In this document: piece by piece, positions 50,264 to 58,379 of the stretch
Numbering within the stretch: the stretch's first letter is position 1
Layout: every line of letters begins with the position of its first letter
Made by a program: the position numbers and the translations under genes
Notes under the pieces: generated by a model
Told to the model about the DNA's origin: nothing
Database searches by the model: none
What the model saw: only the letters and a program-made list of their open reading frames with translations
NCBI GenBank assembly: GCA_050949705.1
Contig: JBMNGG010000008.1
Span: 186,001-250,000 of the forward strand
Length of the DNA: 64,000 bases
From: JBMNGG01 sp050949705
Lineage (GTDB): Bacteria; Bacillota; Thermosediminibacteria; Thermosediminibacterales; Tepidanaerobacteraceae
Direction: 5' to 3'

Positions 50264-52674
50264 ATGGCAGAAAAAATAGCAAAAGCCAGTGTTGGAATAA
50301 AAGGTATGACCTGTTCAGCTTGTGCTGCGAGAATTCAAAAAGCTGTTAGCAAAATGCCTGGTGTTGATGAAGCCAATTTAAATTTTGCGACAGAAAAAAC
50401 TCAATATCACATATAATCCTGGGCAAATTTCAGTTGGAGATATAGTAAAAAGGGTAAGAGAAAGTGGGTTTTGACGTGGTCTTGGATAAGGGAGAATTAG
50501 GTTTAAAAAAGATGACTTGTGCAGCTTGTGCAGCAAGAATAGAAAAAGTTTTATCAAGGGCACCAGGAGTATATAAAGCAACAGTGAACTTTGCAACAGA
50601 GACTGCAACCATAGAGTATAACAACAGTGAGACTAACCCTAAAAATCTTATAAAGATTGTTTATGATGCAGGATTTGAAGCATTTGAAAAAACCGATGTT
50701 AGTGTAGATAGGGAGAAAGAGGAGAGAGAAAAAGAAATAAAAAACCTCGGTAAGCAGGTGATTATTTCAGCAATACTCGCAGCGCCTCTAATGCTCTCCA
50801 TGTTTTTAAATATGATGGGAATGCCTGGGGGAATACTGTATAATCCATGGTTTCAAGTGATTGTATCTGTGCCAGTCCAGTTTATTATAGGATTTAAATA
50901 TTACAAAGGTGCGTACTATGCAATAAAAAGCGGTGGTGCCAACATGGATGTATTAGTAGCCTTGGGGACATCTGCTGCTTTTTTCTACAGCCTATACAAT
51001 GTTTTGACGATTCCTGCGGAGATTATTCATCATTATCTATATTTTGAGGCATCTGCAGTAATAATAACCCTTATCTCCTTTGGAAAATACCTAGAAGCAG
51101 TTGCAAAAGGCCGGACTTCAGAAGCTATAAAGAAATTAATGGGCCTTGCACCTAATACAGCTACAGTTATTAGAAACGGTGAAGAAAAAGATATACCCAT
51201 TGAGGAAGTAGAAGTTGGGGATATCGTATTAGTACGGCCTGGAGAAAGGGTGCCTTTAGATGGCATAATCATTGAAGGATATTCGTCAGTGGACGAGTCT
51301 ATGTTAACTGGTGAAAGTATTCCTGTTGAGAAAAAAATCGGCAGTGAAGTAGTGGGCGCTACTATTAATAAGACAGGATCCTTTAAATTTAGAACTACGA
51401 AAGTTGGAAAAGACACGGTTCTTTCTCAAATTATAAGGATGGTAGAAGAAGCCCAGGGGTCAAAAGCTCCTATTCAAAAAATGGCAGATACCATATCAGG
51501 GGTGTTTGTTCCGGTAGTTGTAGTTATTGCCCTAATTACTTTCATTATATGGAACTTTATATTTAATGACTTTACTGCAGGGCTAATAAATGCTGTATCA
51601 GTACTGGTTATAGCCTGTCCTTGTGCCTTAGGTCTTGCTACACCAACATCTGTTATGGTGGGCACGGGGAAAGGTGCGGAAAACGGTATTCTGATAAAGG
51701 GTGGAGAACATCTTGAAAAAGCCCATAAAATTAAGGCAATCGTTTTTGATAAGACAGGGACAATTACAAAAGGTAAACCGGAAGTTACTGATATGTTTTC
51801 TGAGGGAGATCTCACCCCTGAAGAAATATTACATTATGCAGCTATAGCTGAGAAAAATTCTGAGCACCCTTTAGGTGAAGCTATAGTAAATAAAGCTAAA
51901 GAAAAGGAAATGGAAATTTATGACACAGAGCAATTTGAAGCTATTCCCGGTCATGGCATCTATGCAAAAATCCAGGATAAGGATATTTACTTGGGTAACA
52001 GGAGGTTAATGAACTCTCGGAATCTCGATATAACAGGAATTGAAGAACTTCTGGAAAGATTGGAGAACGAAGGCAAAACGGCTATGATAATGGCCATTGA
52101 TGGGAGAATTGAGGGTGTGCTCGCGGTAGCTGATACTCTTAAAGAACATTCAAAGGAAGCTATTACTGAATTGAAACGAATGGGTGTTGAGGTTTGGATG
52201 ATAACAGGAGATAACAAGCGCACCGCAAATGCTATAGCTGCTCAAGTCGGTATAGACAATGTACTGGCCGAAGTTTTACCCGAAGATAAAGCATATGAAG
52301 TGGAAAAGCTTAAAAAACAAGAGAAGATAACTGCTATGGTTGGTGACGGAATAAACGATGCACCAGCTCTAGCTGCAGCTGATGTGGGTATTGCTTTAGG
52401 CACGGGCACTGATATAGCTATGGAAGCAGCTGATATTACACTTATAAGCGGTGATTTAAGAGGAATAGTGACGGCAATTAAATTAAGCAGAGCTACAATG
52501 AGAAATATCAAGCAGAATTTATTCTGGGCATTTATTTACAATACTTTAGGTATTCCATTTGCTGCTCTAGGTTATTTAAGCCCCGCCGTTGCCGGAGCTG
52601 CTATGGCTTTTAGTTCAGTATCTGTAGTAACAAATGCGTTAAGGTTAAAGAGGTTTAAAGCCGAGAGAGTATAG
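50264..52674 (+). pseudogene. copA: Copper-exporting P1B-type ATPase CopA, two frameshifts near the N-terminus
   Basis: Exports Cu+ at the cost of ATP. Two N-terminal heavy-metal domains (GMTCSACAAR and [10 protein letters not shown]), eight membrane segments, TGES phosphatase loop, [13 protein letters not shown] channel motif, DKTGTITKG phosphorylation site, SEHPLGEA nucleotide loop and [10 protein letters not shown] hinge are all present. The first metal domain is broken by one extra A (A6 run 50394-50399) and one extra T (50469-50472); removing both gives 802 residues. The long frame from about 50464 would still give an ATPase with one metal domain. AGGAGG precedes ATG 50264. A terminator overlaps the stop. 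Confidence 0.93.
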
Positions 52675-52691
52675 AATCTCTCGGCTTTTTT
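52658..52691 (+). terminator. copA terminator
   Basis: GCCGAGAGA (52660-52668) pairs with TCTCTCGGC (52677-52685), flanked by AA/TT pairs and six T. The copA stop codon lies in the loop. Confidence 0.9.
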
Positions 52692-52749
52692 ACAGCGCTT
52701 TGATTAACATCTATTATTGTTTTTAGCACAAACATGTGGTAAACTACAA

Positions 52750-52765
52750 TTAGACATTTATCTAA
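52750..52765 (+). promoter_or_regulatory. Candidate SdpR/ArsR-type operator
   Basis: Perfect inverted repeat TTAGA-N6-TCTAA just upstream of the sdpI ribosome site (AAAGGAGGG). A related half site (TATCTAA) follows. An ArsR-family regulator is encoded in this operon, so autorepression is likely. Confidence 0.5.
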
Positions 52766-52789
52766 ATATCTAATAAAGGAGGGTATTTT

Positions 52790-53446
52790 ATGAGGGGAAA
52801 ATATAGATTGCCTATAAATAGGTTTATTATTGCTATTATTGTTGTTCTTTACATTTTTGGGTTTTTTATTTATCCATATCTACCTGAGCGTGTACCATCA
52901 CACTGGAATATGGCAGGTGAAGTCGATGGTTATAGTTCTAGAATTTTTCATATACTCTTTTTGCCAACTTTGATTTTGTTATTATATTTATTGATGTCAT
53001 TTGCACCGATTTTAGACCCCAGGCCGGATAGTTACAAAAAATTCCAAAATATATTTGAGGGATTTCGCTGGCTGATGGTTGGATTTATGGTTTTACTTTA
53101 TATTGTAACGACACTGTTTGCTTTAGGTTATCCTTTATCTATAGGCAAAACAATGAGATTTGCAATAGGGCTACTATTAGCCTTCATAGGAAACTATTTT
53201 GGCAAGATAAAACATAACTATACTTTTGGCATAAAAACACCTTGGACTCTTGCCAATGAAGAAGTATGGAATAAAACACACCGGGTTTCAGGGCCTCTTT
53301 GGGTAATAACAGGTTTGATATGGATGTTAAGTATATTTATTGCGGAAAAATTGTCTTTTTTCATATGTATGAGTCTGCTAATTATTGTGAGTTTGTATGG
53401 TATTGTTTACTCCTATATTCTTTTCAAGAAACTACAGAACCAATGA
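52790..53446 (+). CDS. SdpI-family membrane protein
   Basis: 218-residue membrane protein with a DUF1648 N-terminal part (LPERVPSHWNMAGEVDGYSS) and the SdpI C-terminal part (FGIKTPWTLANEEVWNKTHR), with six or so membrane helices. In Bacillus subtilis SdpI gives immunity to the SdpC toxin and signals to the repressor SdpR. No toxin gene is visible here. The gene order (sdpI first, then sdpR) is the reverse of that in B. subtilis. Confidence 0.88.
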   Translation: MRGKYRLPINRFIIAIIVVLYIFGFFIYPYLPERVPSHWNMAGEVDGYSSRIFHILFLPTLILLLYLLMSFAPILDPRPDSYKKFQNIFEGFRWLMVGFMVLLYIVTTLFALGYPLSIGKTMRFAIGLLLAFIGNYFGKIKHNYTFGIKTPWTLANEEVWNKTHRVSGPLWVITGLIWMLSIFIAEKLSFFICMSLLIIVSLYGIVYSYILFKKLQNQ

Positions 53447-53480
53447 CAAGGCATTTATGCCTAGAAAAAAGGTGTGTAAA

Positions 53481-53753
53481 ATGAGTCTTAATAGGATGTT
53501 TAAAGCTTTATCAGATCCAATACGCCGAAAAATCCTTTTAATGCTTAAAAAAAAGGATATGACAGCCGGCGAAATTGCGGAACAATTTGATATTTCAAAG
53601 CCCAGTATCTCTCATCATCTAAATATCTTAAAACAAGCAGGAATGGTTTTGGATGATAGAAAAGGGCAATATATATATTATTCTATAAATACTTCAGTTT
53701 TTGAAGATGTAATAAGTTTTAGCATGGATTTTTTACAACCAAAACAACAATGA
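53481..53753 (+). CDS. ArsR-family autorepressor (SdpR-like)
   Basis: 90-residue winged-helix regulator: MFKALSDPIRRKILLMLKKK, MTAGEIAEQFDISKPSISHH (recognition helix) and GQYIYYSIN wing. It lacks the metal-binding Cys residues of ArsR/SmtB, as SdpR does. ATG 53481 is placed after AAAGGTGTG. It follows sdpI by 34 bases, and the stop codon lies inside a 34-bp palindrome. Confidence 0.88.
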   Translation: MSLNRMFKALSDPIRRKILLMLKKKDMTAGEIAEQFDISKPSISHHLNILKQAGMVLDDRKGQYIYYSINTSVFEDVISFSMDFLQPKQQ

Positions 53754-53821
53754 ATAATCGGGGACGGTTCTTTTTTATTCATCGCAGATGAATAAAAAAG
53801 AACCGTCCCCGATTATTCATT
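53749..53821. repeat. REP-like perfect palindrome (34-bp arms)
   Basis: Left arm 53749-53782 and right arm 53788-53821 are perfect reverse complements around CGCAG. Each arm contains GGGGACGGTTCTTTTTTATT or its complement, a motif I recall as frequent in intergenic repeats of Clostridia. The left arm contains the sdpR stop. It can fold into a strong hairpin in either transcript. No cognate transposase is in the window. Confidence 0.9.
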
Positions 53822-53910
53822 ATATAAAATATAATATTTCACAACCGTAACCGATTTATGTCCACCCGAATATATATAAAGAAGGTTAATTTTTTAAAAG
53901 GGGTGGTTTT

Positions 53911-55005
53911 TTGAAGCGTATAGCGTTGTTTTTGTTAGTTGGGATACTAATTTCTGTGCTTATACTAGGATGCGGGCAGCATGTTGTAGAAGAAGAACCT
54001 AAAGAAGTAATACAAGAGCAGGAAGTAAAAGAAGATACCATAACAGAATTAGAACCACTGTCGCCTTCTGTAAAGGTAACTGTAGGAATGAAAGAGGTTG
54101 TTTCGGACGCAGGAGTACTCATAGGAATGGCCAAAGGTTATTACGAGGAGCTAGGTATTGAAATCGAATCAGTTAACTTTAGTACCGGTCAGGATATGAT
54201 AAATGCCTTAGGAGCGGGTCAGCTTGATGTAGGATGCACTGTTACAGCATCAGGATTATTTAATGCCATCCTTCGGGATATACCAATAAAAATTGTTGCA
54301 GATAAGGGGATCAATGTAAAAGACCAAGGATACTATCGCTTGATGATTAGGCAGAATTTGGTAGATGAAATTAAAGATTATGAAGACTTAAGAGGGCGTA
54401 AATTGGCAGTAGTTGGAACAGCGTCTTTAGATGAAATAGCTTTGGATCGAGTACTAAACCAAGGGAATATGACAACAGAGGACATAGATCTGCAGGTTAT
54501 TAGGAGTTTTCCAGACATTGTGGCTGCAATGAGTAATGATAGTATTGATGGTGGTATGGTTATAGAACCTTTTGTCACAGCAGCTATAAGGGACGGCATT
54601 GCCGATCCATGGAAGGATCCTTATGAATACGATCCCCATGCGCAAACAGCTCTATTAGTCTATGGTAAGAGCATGTTAGAAAGACCCGAAGTAGCCAAAC
54701 GCTTTATAGTAGCATATATAAAATCTGTGCGGGATTACAATGATGCCTTTGTTAAAAACATCAATAGAGATGAGATTATTTCAATACTTGCAGAATACTC
54801 TGTCGTTAATGATGAAGAACTTTACGAGAAAATGTATCCTGTTGGATTAAATCCTGATGGCTTTGTTAGAATGAAAGGTGTCCAAATGGACCTTGATTGG
54901 TATAAAGAGAGAGGTTTGTTAAAGGGAGAATTAATGGCAGAAGATGTGGTGGATAATAGTTATGCGGAATATGCCGTAGAACTATTGGGTAAATATCCAC
55001 AATAA
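53911..55005 (+). CDS. ABC transporter substrate-binding lipoprotein (NMT1/SsuA type)
   Basis: 364-residue lipoprotein: signal peptide with lipobox LILGC, an acidic linker (EEEPKEVIQEQEVKEDT), then the NMT1/SsuA-like binding fold (EVVSDAGVLIGMAKGYYEEL, GAGQLDVGCTVTASGLFNAI, LRGRKLAVVGTASLDEIALD). The ligand may be an alkanesulfonate, nitrate, a thiamine precursor or another small molecule; the sequence does not decide. It starts with TTG 53911 after GGGGTGG. The permease and ATPase follow. Confidence 0.88.
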   Translation: MKRIALFLLVGILISVLILGCGQHVVEEEPKEVIQEQEVKEDTITELEPLSPSVKVTVGMKEVVSDAGVLIGMAKGYYEELGIEIESVNFSTGQDMINALGAGQLDVGCTVTASGLFNAILRDIPIKIVADKGINVKDQGYYRLMIRQNLVDEIKDYEDLRGRKLAVVGTASLDEIALDRVLNQGNMTTEDIDLQVIRSFPDIVAAMSNDSIDGGMVIEPFVTAAIRDGIADPWKDPYEYDPHAQTALLVYGKSMLERPEVAKRFIVAYIKSVRDYNDAFVKNINRDEIISILAEYSVVNDEELYEKMYPVGLNPDGFVRMKGVQMDLDWYKERGLLKGELMAEDVVDNSYAEYAVELLGKYPQ

Positions 55006-55015
55006 GCAACACAGA

Positions 55016-55045
55016 TGGCCGAAAATCATATTTGATTTTCGGCCA
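55016..55045 (+). other. Hairpin between binding-protein and permease genes
   Basis: Perfect 13-bp stem (TGGCCGAAAATCA, 55016-55028, with 55033-55045) and a 4-nt loop, with no T-run. Hairpins here commonly protect the binding-protein mRNA so it is made in excess of the membrane subunits. Confidence 0.7.
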
Positions 55046-55067
55046 CTTTAGAAAGGGGCTAAATATT

Positions 55068-55916
55068 GTGAGCTTAATTGAGGAGCATGTTCACGAAACA
55101 TTAGGTCGTATAATTATAAAAGAAGAAAAGGGTGAAACTCGGTCAACTTTTTTCGATAGGGCATTAGTTATGAAAATCTTAGCTTTCTTATCTCCATCAA
55201 TGTTGTTACTATTATGGGAGATTTTCGCAAGATTGGGTTTTATTGATGTAAGACTATTTTCAAGTCCGTTGAATATCTTTAGAACAATGATTCCGATGCT
55301 ATATTCTGGAGAGCTGATATATCATACCTTAATTAGTGCGCAGCGAATATTGCTAGGTTTTTTGGCAGGAGCAGTCCCCGGTGTCGTTTTGGGTCTTTCC
55401 ATGGGGCTTTTTCCTCCTATAAGGGCTAGTTTCATGCCAATGGTGGCAGCAACATTTCCTATACCAAAATTGGCGATAATGCCGCTTATTCTTATAATTT
55501 TTGGTTTAGGTGAGGCATCAAAAATATTTACTATAGCTATTGGTGTCTTTTACTTAGTCTTGATTAACACCATGGCTGGGGTTTTAAATATAGATGATAT
55601 TTATCTTGATGTTGCGAGGAACTTCGGAGCTACCCCTGTACAGTTTTATTCAACTGTGGCTTTTCCGGGAGCATTGCCGATGATATTTGCGGGTTTTAAA
55701 CTAGGTATGGGTACAGCATTACTATTGATAGTTGCAGCAGAACTGTCGGCGGCCAAAGCAGGAGTTGGTTGGATGGTATGGCGAGCTTATGATATGTTCG
55801 ATATTGAAAAAATGTTTGTAGCATTGATCACTATGGCCTTTTTAGGATACATTTTTTCATATCTTTTAGATGTAGCAGAAAAAATTGTTATACCTTGGGC
55901 AAATAATAGGAGGTGA
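55068..55916 (+). CDS. ABC transporter permease (SsuC/TauC type)
   Basis: 282-residue inner membrane subunit with six membrane segments and the BPD_transp_1 EAA-type loop (RNFGATPVQFYSTVAFPGALP). GTG 55068 with AAAGGGG upstream is the start; the earlier in-frame TTG would place the hairpin inside the gene. It is followed 5 bases later by the ATPase. Confidence 0.9.
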   Translation: MSLIEEHVHETLGRIIIKEEKGETRSTFFDRALVMKILAFLSPSMLLLLWEIFARLGFIDVRLFSSPLNIFRTMIPMLYSGELIYHTLISAQRILLGFLAGAVPGVVLGLSMGLFPPIRASFMPMVAATFPIPKLAIMPLILIIFGLGEASKIFTIAIGVFYLVLINTMAGVLNIDDIYLDVARNFGATPVQFYSTVAFPGALPMIFAGFKLGMGTALLLIVAAELSAAKAGVGWMVWRAYDMFDIEKMFVALITMAFLGYIFSYLLDVAEKIVIPWANNRR

Positions 55917-55921
55917 GTTGA

Positions 55922-56719
55922 TTGTATCCCACCGAGACAATAAAAATAGAGAATTTGACAAAAGTGTTTAAAACCCATCACAGAAAGGTGGTAGCTTTAG
56001 AAAATATAAATCTCTCTATTAAAGAGGGAGAATTTTTATGTTTGGTAGGACCCAGCGGTTGTGGAAAAACAACTTTGCTAAGAATATTGGCGGGTTTGGA
56101 AAAGCAAACCCTTGGTAAAGTGATTATTAAGCCAAAAAATCCAGAGAAGCCTTTGACATCAATGGTATTTCAAGGGGATTCTATTTTTCCATGGATGACA
56201 GTAGTAGAAAATGTTGCATATAGCCTAAGAATAAGGGGATTTTCCACTAAAGAAAGACATGCAATAGCAGGTTATTACTTAGATTCAATGGGTCTTTCCG
56301 GATTTGCCAATGCTTTTCCTTATCAACTATCCGGTGGGATGAAGCAAAGAATTAATGTAGCACGTGCATTTGTCAGTGACCCCGAGATTTTGCTGATGGA
56401 TGAGCCATTTGGTGCTCTAGATGAACAAAATCGTTTGATTCTTCAGCAAGAATTGTTAAGAATATGGGAAGGTACTGGTAAGACGTCTTTGTTCATAACA
56501 CATAGTATAGATGAAGCTCTTATTCTGGGTGATAGGGTAATTGTCATGACGGCTCATCCAGGGAAGATAAAGGCTATAGTTCCTGTTAATATTCCAAGAC
56601 CTCGGGATATTCTGTCATTGCGTTCATCGACAAGCTTCGCTGCATTGTTTAAAGAGATATGGCAGCTGCTCCAAGAAGAAGTACTAAAAGCCAGGGATAA
56701 GGAGATGAGGATTAAATAA
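55922..56719 (+). CDS. ABC transporter ATP-binding protein (SsuB/TauB type)
   Basis: 265-residue ATPase with Walker A GPSGCGKTTLL, Q-loop MVFQGDSIFPWMTV, signature LSGGMKQRINVARAF, Walker B ILLMDEPFGALD and the switch His in LFITHSIDEAL. Close to nitrate/sulfonate/taurine importers. Start TTG 55922 follows AGGAGGTGAG. A terminator ends the three-gene operon. Confidence 0.94.
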   Translation: MYPTETIKIENLTKVFKTHHRKVVALENINLSIKEGEFLCLVGPSGCGKTTLLRILAGLEKQTLGKVIIKPKNPEKPLTSMVFQGDSIFPWMTVVENVAYSLRIRGFSTKERHAIAGYYLDSMGLSGFANAFPYQLSGGMKQRINVARAFVSDPEILLMDEPFGALDEQNRLILQQELLRIWEGTGKTSLFITHSIDEALILGDRVIVMTAHPGKIKAIVPVNIPRPRDILSLRSSTSFAALFKEIWQLLQEEVLKARDKEMRIK

Positions 56720-56748
56720 ACAAAAATTTAGTAGTAGATAATCTATAA

Positions 56749-56784
56749 AACATGGTTGGATTAACCCAGCTATGTTATTTTTTT
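56749..56784 (+). terminator. Terminator of the ABC operon
   Basis: AACATGGTTGG pairs with CCAGCTATGTT (several G-U pairs) around a short loop, followed by ATTTTTTT. Confidence 0.75.
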
Positions 56785-56889
56785 AGAAATATAAAGTGTT
56801 TGCTTTACCGAACAAATAGGAATTTTCATCACAGAACTGTAGATTTTAGTGTATAATTAATTATATAAATTATCAGGAGGGGTTTTCTA

Positions 56890-57453
56890 ATGAGAAATGG
56901 TATGAAGGTATTAATAGCTGTGGTAGTGATTATAGCAATAGCAGCTTTGTTTATTTTTTCAAGCTATAATGGTCTTGTTACTTCTGACGAGAGTGTTACT
57001 AGTGCATGGAGCCAGGTAGAGAACCAACTTCAGAGACGAATGGATTTAATCCCTAATTTAGTAAGCACAGTAAAAGGTTATGCAGCACATGAAGAACAGA
57101 TTTTTACTGAAGTGACCAGAGCCAGAGAAAATCTAATTGGGGCAGGTTCCTTGTCTGAAATGGCTGAGGCTAATCAAGAACTAACAGGCAGCCTTTCTAG
57201 GCTTTTAGCAATTGCAGAAAACTATCCAGAATTAAAAGCTGATGCGAACTTTAGACAATTAGCAGATGAACTCGCCGGAACCGAAAACCGAATAGCGATT
57301 TCCAGAATGGATTATAATAATGCTGTACAATCTTTTAATACTAAAATAAGAAGATTTCCCACTGTAATCATTGCCAGGATGTTTGGTTTTGAAAAGAAAG
57401 AATACTTTGAAGCTGTAGAAGGAGCAACTCAAGCACCTGAAGTTAATTTTTAG
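56890..57453 (+). CDS. LemA family protein
   Basis: 187-residue LemA protein: one N-terminal membrane helix (about 6-24), then helical domain with SAWSQVENQLQRRMDLIPNLV, VKGYAAHEEQIFTEVTRARE and NRIAISRMDYNNAVQSFN. Function is not known; it is often paired with a TPM-domain protein as here. AGGAGGGG precedes ATG 56890. Confidence 0.95.
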   Translation: MRNGMKVLIAVVVIIAIAALFIFSSYNGLVTSDESVTSAWSQVENQLQRRMDLIPNLVSTVKGYAAHEEQIFTEVTRARENLIGAGSLSEMAEANQELTGSLSRLLAIAENYPELKADANFRQLADELAGTENRIAISRMDYNNAVQSFNTKIRRFPTVIIARMFGFEKKEYFEAVEGATQAPEVNF

Positions 57454-57507
57454 TAAAGAAAGGCAAACCTTGTACTTGCAAATTGAATCAGAAAGGTGGT
57501 GGATAAT

Positions 57508-58344
57508 ATGTATTTAGCAATGAAGAACTATAAAAGTATCAAAATCATGCTACTGCTAATAGCAATTCTATTCTTAAATTTTGTCTTGTTTTCAGGCATA
57601 ATTAAAGCCGAGCCTATTCCATCTAAACCTGATTCAAATGTTTATGTTTTCGATTATGCGAATCTTATAAATGAATCTGATGAGCAGGAGATGAAGAAAA
57701 TAGCCAAAGCTCTAGACGATAAAACAAAAGCTCAGATAGCTGTTGTTACAGTTAATGATTTATCAGGTATAGCAATCGAGGATTACTCTCTTAGAATTCT
57801 TAGAGATTGGGGTCTAGGTGATAAAGAAAAGAATAATGGTCTGTTGATACTGATAAATAAGGAAAATCTTATTGCCGGTCGAAGTGGTCGTATAAGGATA
57901 GAAGTAGGATATGGTCTTGAGGGTGCGATCAATGATGGTAAAGCAGGGGCTATTTTGGATAACTACGCATTACCCGCTTTTGAAACAGGTGAATACTCGA
58001 AAGGAATCAAGGATGCTTTTATGGCTGTTTCTTCAGAAGTTGCGCGGGAATATGGTCTGGATATAGAAAGCAGTGAATTTGCCAATCTTCAGCACTACTC
58101 CACCAATGATGAAGATGATTTATCCCTTGGACATTTAATTGCGATAATTATATTTATCATAATTTACGTTTCTTTAATTCGAAAGCATGGAAGGCGAACT
58201 TACAATAGACGAGGACCATTTGACGGTCCATTTTTCGGTGGTGGTGGTGGTTTTGGAGGGTTCGGTGGATTTAGAGGTGGCTCTGGAGGATTCGGTGGCG
58301 GCTTTGGCGGAGGTTCCGGTGGCGGAGGAGGAGCAAGTCGATAA
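57508..58344 (+). CDS. TPM-domain (YgcG-like) membrane protein
   Basis: 278-residue protein: signal peptide (MLLLIAILFLNFVLFSGI), extracytoplasmic TPM domain (VYVFDYANLINESDEQEMKK, AQIAVVTVNDLSG, IEVGYGLEGAINDGKAG), a membrane helix near residues 211-226 and a glycine-rich tail (FGGGGGFGGFGGFRGG). Such proteins accompany LemA and are implicated in membrane protein repair by analogy with Psb32/MOLO-1; this is not shown for bacteria like this one. GAAAGGTGG precedes; ATG 57508 is the likely start. Confidence 0.92.
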   Translation: MYLAMKNYKSIKIMLLLIAILFLNFVLFSGIIKAEPIPSKPDSNVYVFDYANLINESDEQEMKKIAKALDDKTKAQIAVVTVNDLSGIAIEDYSLRILRDWGLGDKEKNNGLLILINKENLIAGRSGRIRIEVGYGLEGAINDGKAGAILDNYALPAFETGEYSKGIKDAFMAVSSEVAREYGLDIESSEFANLQHYSTNDEDDLSLGHLIAIIIFIIIYVSLIRKHGRRTYNRRGPFDGPFFGGGGGFGGFGGFRGGSGGFGGGFGGGSGGGGGASR

Positions 58345-58379
58345 TATTTCGTATGCCAATTTAATATAGAAGGTTGCTT

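Noticed and set aside
50378..50624. Minus-strand frames at the copA start
   Set aside because: Antisense to the two heavy-metal domains; no independent start signals.
51033..52511. Several long minus-strand frames opposite copA
   Set aside because: They mirror a conserved P-type ATPase and are rich in Ser/Ile as expected of antisense frames.
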